Shown: positions 1 to 12,402, numbered from the stretch's first letter. The stretch is 64,000 nt of DNA from Megalobrama amblycephala (GCF_018812025.1 NC_063044.1:68606595-68670594); one strand, 5' to 3'. A program made the numbers and translations. Notes: generated by a model from the sequence alone, not told the origin.

Positions 1-2250
1 TGTCCCTGAGGTAAAACTAGAATCATTCGCCGCTATAGCAGAGGAAGAATTATCTAAACTTATCAAATCATCAAAATCAACAACATGTATGTTAGACCCA
101 ATGCCGACTAAACTACTGAAAGAAATGCTTCCAGAGGTCGTAGGTCCACTTCTTGATATAATTAATTCATCTTTAACACTAGGATACATGCCAAAAACTT
201 TTAAGCAGGCTATTATTAAACCTCTTATTAAAAAACCTCAACTAGATCCGAGAGATTTAGTAAATTACAGGCCAATCTCGAATCTACCTTTTCTGTCAAA
301 GATACTAGAAAAGGCAGTTTCAACACAACTGTGCTCCTTTTTAGAAAGAAATGGACTCTGTGAGGATTTCCAGTCAGGATTTAGACCATACCATAGTACT
401 GAGACTGCTCTCATTAGAGTTACAAACGATCTACTCTTATCATCCGATCGTGGCTGTATTTCTCTATTAGTGTTATTATATCTCAGTGCTGCTTTTGACA
501 CTATCGATCACAACATTCTTTTAAAAAGACTTGAAAACTATATTGGCATTAGTGGAATTGCTTTGGCATGGTTCAAATCTTACTTATCTGACCGTTATCA
601 GTCTGTAGTAGTTAATGAAGAGATGTCGTATCGATCACAAGTTCAATATGGAGTACCACAAGGCTCAGTACTAGGACCGTTGCTTTTCACTCTGTACATG
701 CTGCCCTTAGGAGAGATAATTAGGAAGCATGGTGTTAGTTTTCACTGCTACACTGACGATACTCAGCTCTATATTTCCTCGTGCCCTGACGAAACCTACA
801 AATTCACAAAACTAACAGAATGCATAGCTGACATTAAAAACTGGATGACAAGAAATTTCTTATTATTAAATTCAGAAAAAACTGATATCCTAATCTTTGG
901 ACCAAAAACTTCCTCCTTCCAACACTTGACGGGTGCTCCATTAAATCTTCGTCCTCAGTTAGGAACCTGGGTGTGCTCTTTGATACCAATCTTTCATTTG
1001 AAAGTCATGTTTCTAGTATCTGTAAAACCGCCTTCTTCCATCTAAAAAATATATCTAAATTACGACATATGCTCTCAATGACAAATGCGGAACAGTTGGT
1101 TCATGCATTCATGACCTCAAGACTAGATTACTGTAACGCTCTACTGGGTGGTTGTTCTGCTCGGCTTTTAAACAGACTACAGTTGGTCCAAAATGCGGCA
1201 GCTAGAGTTCTTACTAGAACCAGAAAGTATGACCATATTAGCCCAGTTCTGTCAACATTACATTGGCTCCCTATTAAACATCGTATAGATTTTAAAATCT
1301 TGCTACTTACTTATAAAGCTCTAAATGGTTTAGCTCCCCAATATCTAAGCGAGCTCTTGGTGCATTATAGTCCTTCACGTCTATTGCGATCTCAGAATTC
1401 AGGCCAGTTGATACTACCCAGAATATCAAAATCAACTGAAGGCGGCAGATCCTTTTCCTATTTAGCACCTAAACTCTGGAACAATCTTCCTAGCATTGTT
1501 CGGGAAGCAGACACACTCTGTCAGTTTAAATCTAGACTAAAAACACATCTCTTTGCTCTTGCATACACATAACACATTATCAATACATTGACATTTTTCA
1601 AATCCGTTAAAGGATTGTTACGCTGCAATAATTAGGTCGGCCGGAACCGAGAACATTTCTATAACACTAGATATACCTGTACATCAGAATAAGAATGGCA
1701 TCTACGCTAATATCAGTCTCTCTGCTTATCCTGAGGTTTTCCGGGTGCTGGATCCAGGCCGTATCCAGATCAGATGGAGAACCTGTGTCTGGACCTGACT
1801 ACAACGTAGCCCAGGAGACAATGGGCCTACAGATCCAGTTCTGGCTGCATCTATAATTCAGATTTTTAAATCTCCGTATCCGCTTACATATATTTATATA
1901 TAATCTATTTTTAATCTCTATAATAAAAATGTATAATTCAGATTTTGATCTCCATATCCATTTACATATATTACATATATCTTCCAAGGGGTTTTTTCCC
2001 TCCTAGGACTTTTTTTCCCAGTGTTAGCACGCTGGGTTTTTCTCCTAAGGGGTTTTTTCCACCCCTGGGAGTCAGCCGACATTGGCTTAATGTAGCACCA
2101 TCTTGTATATGTTACATATTACCACGCTTGCTTGTACAGCTAATTTTTAACCACTTCTCTTTTTTCTGTGCTTCTAACATGTAAAGCTGCTTTGAAACAA
2201 TTACCAATTGTAAAAAGCGCTATATAAATAAATTTGACTTGACTTGACTA
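1..2250 (+). mobile_element. L2-type LINE, 3' part, decayed
   Basis: Non-LTR retrotransposon whose 5' part lies outside the window. The reverse-transcriptase region is followed by the conserved C-terminal region of fish L2/CR1-group elements (for example LNRLQLVQNAAARV and LHWLPIKHRI). The 3' end carries the signature AAAGCGCTATATAAATAAA followed by a short TTGACT-type repeat, as expected for L2 elements, which end in short tandem repeats and not poly(A). About 680 bp of untranslated sequence separates the ORF from this end. The coding part is frameshifted and has lost catalytic residues, so the copy is dead. Confidence 0.88.
89..1572 (+). pseudogene. L2 LINE reverse transcriptase ORF, frameshifted
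   Basis: Two overlapping frames (89-1045 and 973-1572) together cover the RT palm and the C-terminal region. Seen in the first frame: [51 protein letters not shown] and CYTDDTQLY. The usual motif A ([12 protein letters not shown]) reads [12 protein letters not shown], so the first catalytic Asp is Tyr, and the usual YADD is YTDD. A net indel near 940-970 moves the reading into the second frame, which holds the C-terminal region ending FKSRLKTHLFALAYT. Element-encoded, not a host gene. Two independent lesions make it inactive. Confidence 0.88.
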
Positions 2251-3035
2251 GAATATGTGACATAATTTTCACATATGGTTAACTAAGAACTCCATACCGG
2301 TATTCTAATTTAATGTGATGTATACCAAAATTGAATTATGTTTCTAACACTTAATTTCTTTGAATAACTTTTATGAGAAAAATTGAATAGAAAATACTCA
2401 TAGGTACATGTCGAAGACATGTAAAAGCCAAGTGGTCAAACACAAATTTGTTAAAGGTGCTAAAGAGGTTCTTTTTGTCGACTGAGTTTTGAAATGAGCG
2501 CATGGGTAAGAACAACCCCCCTCCTTCACAGCTCATTTAGAGGGAACGCCTCCCAAAACTCGTGCACGAGTATTGGAACACGAGTGTTTACCACCGGCAT
2601 TCGCTGTGTTATTAAGCCGGGCACACATTTATCGACTAGCTAAAACATTCTGACTATGCTCAACATACAGCGATTGTTTCCTGCTCCTGAAGCAGATTTA
2701 TATACTTTCACATGGAATTTGAACACCGAATGTAATCGCAGACTGAACGCAACTGGCTCTGACTGGACGCGTTTGAGCGCAATCAGTCATAAGTATCAAT
2801 TTACATTCATAACTGGCCTTACAATCGTTAAGTGTGTGCGCAGCTTTAAGACAAAATGACTTAGTGGATTCATTATGTCGGACTCACCGCAGGTAACTCA
2901 TAATCTGCAGTTGTTACTCCTGTCTCCTGACAAAAACATTGCATGCAGCGCCTATGGAGTGTGGAAAGTTACTGGAGCGCGCAGCCGCGCACGTCTCTCA
3001 CATGGATCGTCATGGCAGTGATTGACAAGCCAGAG
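2251..3035. other. Intergenic repeat-derived sequence, no gene seen
   Basis: No coding exon, RNA gene or clear transposon terminus is visible. The segment from about 2940 already contains pieces of the sequence that is amplified in the adjacent 360-bp tandem repeat (GCGCACGTCTCTCAC and GGCAGTGATTGACAAGCC). Confidence 0.5.
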
Positions 3036-3039
3036 GGTG

Positions 3040-3905
3040 TATTTAAGGCCCTACCTCGTGCACAGATGATGTATATTAATATTATTACTTTCAGTGCACC
3101 TAATAAATAGTCTTTTATCAGTTAGTAAAGACAGTTTCAAGTAATATTGCAAAAATGTATAAAACAAAACATCCTCTTTACCACCTTTAAACTTTATTTT
3201 TTATATACAGAAAAACACTTATTTTACAGGTATTTCCTGAATTATTACAATAACTAAACAGAGCGTCTCTCACAAGGAACGTCATGGCAGTGATTGACAA
3301 GCCAGAGGGCCAATCCGCGCACGTCTCTCACAATGGCAGTGATTGACAAGCCAGAGGGCCAATCGTTTACGCGATGATCGCGTAAACGATTGGCTGATGT
3401 TTTTAAGGCCCTACCTCGTGCACAGATGATGTATATTAATATTATTCCTTTCAGTGCACCTAATAAATAGTCTTTTATCAGTTAGTAAAGACAGTTTCAA
3501 GTAATATTGCAAAAATGTATAAAACAAAACATCCTCTTTACCACCTTTAAACTTTATTTTTTATATACAGAAAAACACTTATTTTACAGGTATTTCCTGA
3601 ATTATTACAATAACTAAACAGAGCGTCTCTCACAAGGAACGTCATGGCAGTGATTGACAAGCCAGAGGGCCAATCCGCGCACGTCTCTCACAATGGCAGT
3701 GATTGACAAGCCAGAGGGCCAATCGTTTACGCGATGATCGCGTAAACGATTGGCTGATGTTTTTAAGGCCCTACCTCGTGCACAGATGATGTATATTAAT
3801 ATTATTCCTTTCAGTGCACCTAATAAATAGTCTTTTATCAGTTAGTAAAGACAGTTTCAAGTAATATTGCAAAAATGTATAAAACAAAACATCCTCTTTA
3901 GCACC
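3040..3905. repeat. Tandem repeat, 360-bp unit, about 2.4 copies
   Basis: Bases 3181-3540 and 3541-3900 match column for column, giving a period of exactly 360 bp. The first, partial copy (about 3040-3180) differs by lacking the palindrome block. Each full unit contains an internal repeat of roughly 48 bp (GGCAGTGATTGACAAGCCAG appears twice), a 37-nt palindrome and an AT-rich stretch. The near-identity of the full units implies recent duplication. It may be a minisatellite or the edge of a larger satellite, or an internally amplified transposon terminus. Confidence 0.92.
3358..3394. repeat. Perfect 37-nt palindrome within the tandem unit
   Basis: GCCAATCGTTTACGCGAT is followed by a single G and then by its exact reverse complement, giving 18-bp arms. 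It recurs 360 bp downstream at 3718-3754. It is absent from the first partial unit, where the flanking sequences are joined more directly. Confidence 0.92.
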
Positions 3906-3949
3906 TTTAAGTTCAAAATACTTAGAAGTCTGATGCAAATAGTTGCCTC

Positions 3950-4380
3950 AATTTTTTTGAGTAAAACCAAGGCAAGATTTTTTTACAGTGTTGATATCAA
4001 CAATTGAATTTGAATGGCAGCCTATGGTGACATTTCACTAGTGAAAATACAATTACAGATATCAAGAATTTTTATTTTTTATTAGTGGAAATTCAAATGT
4101 TGATATCAAGAATTAACATTGTTACTAGTGGTACTAGTGGAAATGTAATTGCTGATATCAACAACTGAATTGTTTTTATAAATAACTGAATTGTTGATAT
4201 CAAGAATTCATGTGAATAAAAGTCAAAACGGCTTGCCATAGGCTGCCATTCAAATTCAATTGTTGAAGAAATAAGTATTGATTACTTACTAGTTGAAATT
4301 CCAATTATACATATCAGAAATACAATTCAAACTAGTAAAAATGTGAATTTTTGATATCAATAATTACACTGCAGCTACAT
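3950..4380. repeat. Palindrome-rich TIR-like repeat
   Basis: Perfect 31-bp inverted arms lie at 3997-4027 and 4236-4266 (core TTGAATGGCAGCCTATGG and its complement). Between and around them are many copies of the palindrome TTGATATCAA and of ACTAGTG or its complement. This looks like a non-autonomous DNA transposon or an internally rearranged MITE. I could not define a target-site duplication or a superfamily. Confidence 0.6.
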
Positions 4381-4811
4381 TCCTGCAGGATCTTGTGCTC
4401 ATCCACTACAAATCACTGTTAGCTCAATGTCACTGTCTCCACCCATGTGTGCTGTTGGCTTTCATCAAAATTCCAATGTTGATCCAACATACATTAAACA
4501 CTGAAATGTCAATCTCAACCAAAATGATGGTTTGGATCAAAACATGGTATCTGGGTATTTACTACAACCAGAGCTGACCAATGTGCTTTACAACAAAATG
4601 ACTAAAAACACCAATAACACAAAAGGTAAAAATATAAATCAATAAAAAAAACAAAAATAAAAATACATTACAAAATAAACATGCAGCAAACATACAAAAT
4701 ATTTTCATTACATTCATGAACACTTCACTCTGAACAAATGACACCAGTTTAACAGAAAAATTAAGGCATAGTCACCCTTTAAAAAAAGAATATTCAATTT
4801 ACATTGTCTTC

Positions 4812-7800
4812 TTAGTATGGACTGTCGTTTAAAGCATTAGCTGTTAAACGGCTGTTGTCTTTAGGGTTATGGCCCATCTTTTTTAGTAAATCCACAGCTA
4901 TCAGTCCTTCATTATTGTCCTCATCCTGGAACACAGACAGAAATTGTTATGTTATTTATCACTGGGATTTGTTAAATAAAACTAAACTAAAACTTAATTA
5001 CCAGATTTAGGCTCAAGTATTTGCCATGTTACACCATCCCAATTGAAATCAATGGATTCCCAGTGTTCCCCAATGTAGTTCACTCCAAATTGTAGGGACA
5101 CTTAATATAGCTAGGCTTTGAGGATAGACTTACAATCTTTACAGTGCCATGCACTGAATAAAGGCACTAGATCACAGTATTTTCATAATTCACAACTACC
5201 AAAACTGTCATGGAGATTTTGTATACAAAAAGTCTTTCTGAAGAAAACGTCTTTCTTTCAGTAGACAAAACAATCGGTATGTTGTTAAACAACAAGACAA
5301 TCTATCGAACGCACTGTACTTTATTCCCTCACAGCCTTGTTTTCATTCCTGTCAAAAACATGGCGCTATCCTGATTAAGGTCTATATGTTTACTTTTGTC
5401 TTTTACTGAAACTCACTTTTGTTCACATCCAGGTGTATGCAATCAAACCTTTGCAATTCTTCAAAAATGCCTGCAAATTTTTCAAATGCAGCTTGTCTGC
5501 TCTGCACCTGGTTTCCTTTCTGTACTAGTTAAAAACACTATCAACCCTTACGGAAAAAATATAAATATATATATGGGAATATACTGCAAAATGTAATGCA
5601 AGATATTACATAATACATTTCCATATATGGGAAACTAGTGCTTATATTTTTCAATATACTGCAGTATATGGATTTATATGTATGGCTATTGATACATATA
5701 AATAGCATTACATGTAATATTAATAAAGTTTTATACTTTATTGTGTACATATATTGCACATACATGTTTCCATATAAATGTGAATGCATGTACACACATT
5801 CACAGAATGATTTACAGCAGATTTCTACTTCCCAGCATGCTTTGCTTGTGAGACCGTGGCTGCGTTCCACGCCAGTTTTAGACACGCACTCGCAAACTTC
5901 CCTAAACACTTCCCCTTGGGGGAATCCATGCTGCCATTTTGAAGTGCGTTCCACTTCGTGAAGTGACGTCACCGCATATCGCGTTTATTTTACCCCACCA
6001 CAAACAACTCTATGATATATTAATTATTTTTTTAAACATTTAAAACACACATATATACATATAGAATGCTGTATTAAACAGTTTTGTAAGGGGAAAAAAT
6101 AAATAATAAATCAGCTCCATTGCAGATTCAAGTGATCAAGGGCTCAGGACGTTCCAGTTCAGCCCATTGCAAAGGTTCTGCCAGAAGTGGGCACTCGTGC
6201 AACGTAAGCAATGACGTACATCCGAGTCAACGAGACCGAGTGAAGTTAGCGAGGGAAGGGCATTTAAAAAACGAACTGGGGTGCTTCTCAATATCCCTCC
6301 TCGTTTCCTCGCTCCTCCGTCCTCCATCCTATGACCCGGAAAACGATCGAGCTGAAGTGACGCTAAAGGGAGCGAGGATATAATTTCACTTGATTCAGTT
6401 CCTCCGTCCTCGCATCTTTTCCTTGCATCCTTCCCTCGACTCCTTAAGGGGTGGAGCTAAGACGCAAGGAAAGGAAGCGAGGAAAGGAAACGAGGAGGCA
6501 CAAATAAGAATTGAGAAGAACCCCTGGAATGCAGCCCGACGTAACGTGTGAAAAGATAATAGAATCCATTATAATCAGTGATTTAAGCTGCGTCCGAAAT
6601 CACATACTACATTTGAATTTAAATTTACTTCACGACCATTGCAAAAGTATATTCTATATAGTACGAATGCGTGTAGTATGAATGGATTTGGACGTACTAC
6701 ATCCACCATTTTGTTACATGACCTACCACCGTCAGTTACGTCCCTTCAACTCCATTCACAAATCCTCATCGTATGCACACTTCAGAACCTCGCCGGAAGT
6801 GGTAAGTCATCCAGGTACTTTTCGCCTACTGTTTTTTTTTATTTTCTCAAATAAAATTAATTTGGGCCTACTACTCTGTTCGCATACTCTTTTTTACTTT
6901 TCGCATCCAAAATACTTCTTTACCATTGTAAGAAATTGTAGTCTGCCTCGATCCAGTTCCACTCCAAAGTTTTTTAGAATGAGCTTCCCCAAAATCTTAA
7001 TTATCATAGAGAAGAAGAAATAACTGGTAATTGTTTATGTAATTTTTGATCAAATCCTGGCATGGTACAATTGTAGAATGGGAATGGGTGTGGGACACAG
7101 GGAACCACTCAGACAATGAGGTGTCACAACTTCATTAACATCGACCACAGCTGGTAAAACTGAAACTACATTTACATGAAGAGTTGAACTTCAGGATAAA
7201 AGGTTTGAGATTTGGATGTTCTGGGTTCATTGACTCTGTGAACCCAAGGTGTTACTTGCTGCACTGCTACGCCAATAAACTTCTTCATCGAGATCTTCAA
7301 CTTTATTTTTCTACAACATAGAGTAAAGAAGTATTTTGGATGCAGCACGACACGACACGACAACAAATTCCTGACTGTAAACGGATTCCCTGTTCTGTTT
7401 CTGACATAGTTCAAGTGCTTTGCAACGGTCAGTTTGTCGCGCTCAGTGTAGACAGCTTTTAGCTGTTGCGGCGCGAAAATGTTGCGTCTGGTGTAAACAT
7501 GGTGTGCCTGTTAAAAGAGAGTAAATGTTAAAATTAAGTGTTATTTCATGTGTTTTGCCCGATATTAATATAGGGGGAGCTCTGTTAGTATTTAATGTTC
7601 TATTATTTTGACATTTAAAAGGTTATTTTTCTGGTATGTGTGAGTTTTTGGGGTTATCATTGTGCTGAAGTGTAGAGCCCGAAGTTAGTGCCATGTGTTA
7701 CTTTATTTAAAAAGTAAAAGCTGTGCACTCTTCAGCACAATGATAGTCTCTCTGCTAAATACTTTAGTACATACAGGTGTGCTTGTGCTCTTGTTAACTA

Positions 7801-10800
7801 GCTTGAAAATATAAAACATTTAAAATGTAAATAATTAAATAGTATCAGAAATCTATTGCATAATATATTTTTCTATATATGTTTTAAACATGAGTAAATA
7901 TTTATCCAATTACACATGCAGTGCCATATCTGATCACATATCAATCTACATATTATGAAGTATATTACTGAATATAAAATTACATACATTATGATATATT
8001 AGTAAATATATTCTCACATATTTTTCATTATATGAAAAGCAGCAATTCCTTATGTATTATTCAATATACTGCAATATATTAACAGAATATATTATTCTGT
8101 ATATTTTTAAATATACTCTTATAATATTTAATATATTTATCATTCATATATAGGGAAATATATTTTCTTTCCGTAAGGGAAAAGGCTAAGCATATTGCTG
8201 TCTTTGACCCATAATGGTGGAATCAGCTTGACTTGAGCAGAAATGTCCCTATCTTCAGTGTAGTTGACCATTACAGTCTCAAACATTAAAAAACAAAGCA
8301 GCTGTGAAAAAAAAAGAAAAGAAAAAAACAAAACAGCACTGATATTCCATTTAAAATATAATTACCTCTTGGGAAGTGTGCTCCTGTGAGCTTCTGGCCC
8401 TGCTGTCTGATGTTTCACTACCAGTGTATTGTCCTGTAGGAGAAACTGTGAAATGTCAAAGTTAGGGCAGTTTCTAGCCTTTTTGGCACCCTAGGCGACA
8501 TTTCTATTACCACCAAAACCCCCCTATTACCTGTGGATCTTTTTCACCTACAGTTGCAATCAGACATGAAATTAGTACATAACATTTTAAACTATTCTAT
8601 AGCCAAAGCTTTAAACAAGAAGAGATGTAAATTGTAAGTTTGTGCTTTAAAAACTAAAGGGCATTGTACATTTTTAAAAAATATTATTTTCACTAATGTA
8701 TGAATAACTATTAACTAAACCAGGGGTGATTAATAGTGCTCCTAGAGGGTCAGAGATTATCTCCAATTGGCTCCAACATACCTGCTTTAAAGTTTCTAGT
8801 CATACCAGTGATACTATGATTGTAGTGATACTAAAGATACAAAACTTTACAGAACGGTGGCCCTTCAGGAGAAGGATTGGACACAGTTGATCTAAAAGCA
8901 CTGGGACAGAATGACATTTAACCCATTATAATCTTCTCTAAATTAGGGGCCAAGCACCAATGGTGCATAGGCACCTACTGTATCTGTTAGTTTTCTTCTT
9001 CTTCTTACGCTCTAGTTGTCTATGGCAGCCCATAGAACCGCTTGTAGAAAAGTTATGAAATTTGGCACACAGATAGAGGACAGTCTCAACATTAACCATG
9101 GCAAGTTTGGAGTTTCGGACTCCCACAAACAAACCATAGTTGCTAAAAACAAAACACTTTCCCTCCTAGATTGTTGGTTCAATTTTCTCCTAATTTGAAT
9201 CAGATCATCTTAAGAACATGCCAGCAAAAAGTTAATGGATTTTGTGTCGATAGATTCAAAACTGCATCTGAGGCTGTATCTCTGCAAAGCTTTGACATAC
9301 TGACACCAAAATGTATGTGTCATGGTCACCTCACACTGACCACACCACATCAATTGAATATTGGTCAAAAGTTATAAACCATTAAGTCACGTTATTAGTG
9401 ATTGTATTCATGATTTTCAACCATTTTTGATAAAATCAACTTAAAATGCCGTTACTTACTACTGCAGTTAATACTGCTGCTATGCTTAGCTTCTCATTTT
9501 GCCTCTGGTGTGCTTGGCCCTTTAATTGCTGCTTGCAACTATATTTTAGTAACATGTTTCTCATTGAAGCAATAAATTAAAAGTTGTTGTTACGTTCCAT
9601 GTATGTTTTGTATTTTGTTTGTTTTTTCCCTCTCTTGTTATCTTGCTTTCGAGGTATTCTTAGGTTGATCGTATTGGACCGGAGAACTGTCAATCATCTT
9701 GGTGACCAGCGTTCCGCCAATCTGTGGGGTTGCTAATGGTTTAAAAAGGCTGTGGTAGCGTTACTGCTGCAGTGAGCATTTTGACTTCAGACCTCACTCA
9801 CCTTCCATGCCTTTGTCATGCTAGAAGCCAGCCAGCTTGTCTTTGAGCTGTTCACTTAGTCTGTGGTTTACTGGGAATGTTTTTCTGTAAGTTTGTTTGT
9901 GATTAGACACACTTGTGTATTAGTTAACCTGTTAACTGTTAACTAGAGAAAGAGCGTGCTTCAACTTTCACATGTTCAGTGTATGTGCGTATTCATGTAG
10001 ATGCTCGTATGAATTTCTTTGTTATTGCCCATCTCACAGAACTCTGCATTGACCACTCGATTCGATCTTGATTGACAAATATGAGCCCTTTTGTGATGTA
10101 CAAACCTACCTAGTGTTCATTTCAATTCCACTGATAACTAACTTGTTAATTCTGATGTATGTGACTTTGGCCTGAAACTAGGCTAGTACAAGCTAGTACT
10201 TGTAATGTTAGTTAGTGTGTGGGTGTTCGCCTCTATTGTATTTTTGTTTATTTGCAGTATAGTTTACTTAAGGCGTTGCTTGAGGTTTCATTTCTACATT
10301 TTTCTTTTGATAGTCAGTTTTAGGGGTTTGGCATTAGTTAATGGGTTTTTGTTTTATTATTTATTTTATTTAGCGACACCCTCGTTTTTTTTTTACTTTA
10401 TTGACTCCCTCACACCGCAACAGATGCATCTCACTTAAATATTGCATTCATTCCATTTAATATTCTTATGTACATAACAGTTGTTTCAAACCTGTATGCT
10501 GAATTTTGTTTCAAGTGGAACTCAAAAGCAGACTTTTGGGGTAAATATTTGGGTAAATGATTCATTCTCTACACTGCTTGTCCTATGTAGAGTCACAGGA
10601 ATGCTGACGTCTATCCCAATATCTCAAGCCATTACAATAAAAAACAAAAACAAGAATGTGTGAATCATTGTGAACTGGTCACTACTCACCAATAATTCCT
10701 TTTCTTTTTATGTAAACCACAACAAATACCAGAAGGGAACCTGCAATCACTGGTGGAATCACAACTGTGAGTGTGACAATCTCTGGTGACCAGTCCTGGT

Positions 10801-12402
10801 ATTGTCCATCTATAAAAATGCAATAAAGGGGAAAATGGAAATTGACATCTTAAATTTATTTTTATTCCAATACCAAATGATGTTTCTGTCTCTATGTTTA
10901 AATGCTTCAATTACCCCATTTGATGATAATTGGTTCTTTGAGGGTTCTGTGAGCAGAAAAACAATCATATTCTGCTTTGTCATCCTTACTGATGTCTGCA
11001 CTCTTTCTTATCTGGAGGGTTTCATCATGGTTTGGACGAACTCCTGTGGATTTAATCTCATTTTCAGGCAGAGGTTCACGATATTTCCTAATGGTTAATG
11101 TCACATCTCTGGGGTAGAAGCCGGTGGCCAGACAGGTAAGTTTCAGCTTGGTTTCATTTTTGGATTTCCTTGCAAACACATGAACACCTGGAGGAGCTGA
11201 AAACACAGGAATCAGTTTATCAATCATCTGCAAATTAACAACAAATACAGATACTGTACATTTACTCACAGGCTTTTCTGAACTCATCATATGCATATTT
11301 TATGAATTTGTTAAGCCAGTCCACACACTCTTCATTCAGGTACTTTGTCGTGTGTTGGTCTAAGATCGGCAAATTGTCCCATTTTCTCTTGGTTGGTAGA
11401 GCTGCTTCAACTGGAGTGACCCATTGAGACTCTTTATCATCAAAAGACAGAAAGTTTTCTCCATCATAGCCATACTCATCAATGCTTTTTGTTTCTTTTA
11501 CCTGCTGTTCAATTTCACAACCGTGTCTCCACTGAAGAACATGAAGATCTGAAATGGAGATGGTTATAAAACAATAATAAAATTATAATATGATGAATTT
11601 ATGTATGTTCAAGTTGAAGTGTATGAATGTTTCTCACCTGATGTATTGTGTCTCATTCGGTACATCAGAATGTGGATATTGTCATTAATCCACTGTTCCT
11701 TATTCCTTCTAGACTGGGTGCCTTTTTCCCAGTAATCCTCTGGCAGTTTCTCTCTCATCCAGTGTTGTTTTGGAATCTTTCTCTTTTCTTCACTATCATA
11801 ATAGTCGATCTGTCTGTCATCTAGCAGACCCATAGCAGTGAATTTATAGATGCCCGGCCGATCCACAGATTTGGACAAACCAGTGTAAATGTAACACAAT
11901 GAGTGTTTCTCTACAATGAAGAGCATTAAAATGTGAATTAAACTATTAATTGTTTTCAATGTGATAAAAGTGTTACATTCTTGGAGGAGAAAGCAGTTAA
12001 AACAACATACAGGTTAACTCTCAAATCATTTCAGCTACAACCAAATATGCTGAATCTCTTATGATAATATAAGAATCTAGACCTGTTCTCTGGGAGATGG
12101 CAGCAGCCTAGTTACCAAAACCTTTATCATGTGATTTCAGATTTGTGATTTTGACAAGGTTACAATATTATTCGTGGACAGATAATTAACAAAATTCTTA
12201 CATTTAATAGCTTTCTTATACAGCATAAATGTGTAATTTGTTTTCAATTATGTTCTTATAAATACGTCAAATGGTTCAGTTTAAAAGCTACTTTCACTTT
12301 CGTTTTCTTATTGTTTTATTTACCTGCTTGAATCGAAGGCGAAGTCCTATAAAGAAGAAAAACACAAAGTATAGCAAATATTGTCGCGACACGTGTGTCC
12401 AT
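4812..12402 (-). CDS. mhc1z: MHC class I heavy chain, teleost Z-type, 7 exons
   Basis: Complete gene, read 12402 to 4812. Exons: signal peptide 12402-12324, alpha1 11910-11638, alpha2 11548-11270, alpha3 11196-10915, connecting/TM 10809-10690, cytoplasmic 8433-8366 and 4925-4812 (TAA at 4814-4812). All introns are GT-AG and phases match, giving 404 aa. Signal [18 protein letters not shown]. Alpha1 has [15 protein letters not shown] and YWEKGTQS, which I associate with the Z lineage. By alignment the peptide-terminus anchors are Y7, Y59, R84, T143, K146, W147, Y159 and F171 in place of Tyr. The alpha2 cysteines (HGCEI, EECVDWL) and alpha3 Ig cysteines ([17 protein letters not shown]) are present, as is an N-glycosylation site NTS at about N86. 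The expected role is peptide display with beta2-microglobulin at the cell surface. Odd: an unpaired Cys just before Y7. No disabling lesion was seen. Confidence 0.9.
5545..8179. mobile_element. TIR DNA element in MHC intron 6
   Basis: The left end CCCTTACGGAAA (5545) and right end TTTCCGTAAGGG (ending 8179) are exact inverted repeats. Both continue into AT-rich subterminal sequence with many TATATATGGG/ATATATTT-type repeats (5570-5800, 7850-8165). The interior holds further MITE-like pieces and no transposase ORF. No clean target-site duplication was found, so superfamily is not assigned. It occupies most of the intron between the last two MHC class I exons. Confidence 0.6.
6279..6523. mobile_element. 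Small MITE with 3-bp target duplication
   Basis: Inverted termini GGGTGCTTCTCAAT and ATTGAGAAGAACCC flank 245 bp rich in CCTCGTTTCCTCGC and its complement. The flanking trinucleotide CTG occurs on both sides (6276-6278 and 6524-6526). A 3-bp duplication and short TIRs suit a PIF/Harbinger-type non-autonomous element. It is nested in the larger intronic TIR element. Confidence 0.65.
8721..8889. mobile_element. hAT-like MITE in MHC intron 5
   Basis: Starts CAGGGGTGATTAATAGTGCT and ends near GGCCCTTCAGGAGAAGGATT, the diverged termini of the abundant fish MITE with CAGGGGTG ends that is better preserved at 51562-53626. No coding capacity. Confidence 0.55.
8947..9520. mobile_element. TIR repeat with GGGCCAAGCAC ends, in MHC intron 5
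   Basis: GGGCCAAGCACC at the left and GTGTGCTTGGCCC at the right form inverted termini around about 570 bp that contain only short, unremarkable ORFs. The interior (ATGAAATTTGGCACACAGAT) resembles a dispersed fish repeat, but I cannot name its family. Confidence 0.55.
9521..10689. other. Remainder of MHC intron 5, repeat-derived, no gene
   Basis: AT-rich intronic sequence. The part around 9585-10430 starts TGTTACGTTCC and ends near CCGCAACA, suggesting an LTR-like insertion, but I found no matching target duplication and no coding domain. Confidence 0.35.

Larger units (their letters stand above)
4812..8433 (-). other. mhc1z: MHC class I cytoplasmic-tail exons split by a 3.4-kb intron
   Basis: Exon 6 (8433-8366, 68 nt) encodes a Ser-rich tail beginning [15 protein letters not shown]. 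It follows the TM exon in phase and ends in phase 0 at GAG with donor GTAATT. Exon 7 (4925-4812) follows acceptor GTGTTCCAG, starts [16 protein letters not shown] and ends in a stop. The intron between them holds a 2.6-kb TIR element and nested MITEs. Exon 7 is the less certain part, because it is placed by phase and splice sites only. If it were not used, reading through the exon 6 donor would give an alternative short tail. Confidence 0.75.

Noticed and set aside
1945..2184. 79-codon ORF in the L2 tail
   Set aside because: It lies in the LINE 3' untranslated region and is T-rich without any domain.
3181..3900. CRISPR-like regular repeat
   Set aside because: Units are 360 bp and contiguous with no unique spacers; eukaryotic tandem duplication.
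5541..5972. 143-codon minus-strand ORF
   Set aside because: It lies in AT-rich transposon terminus sequence; composition is Tyr/Ile/Phe/Cys-rich without any motif.
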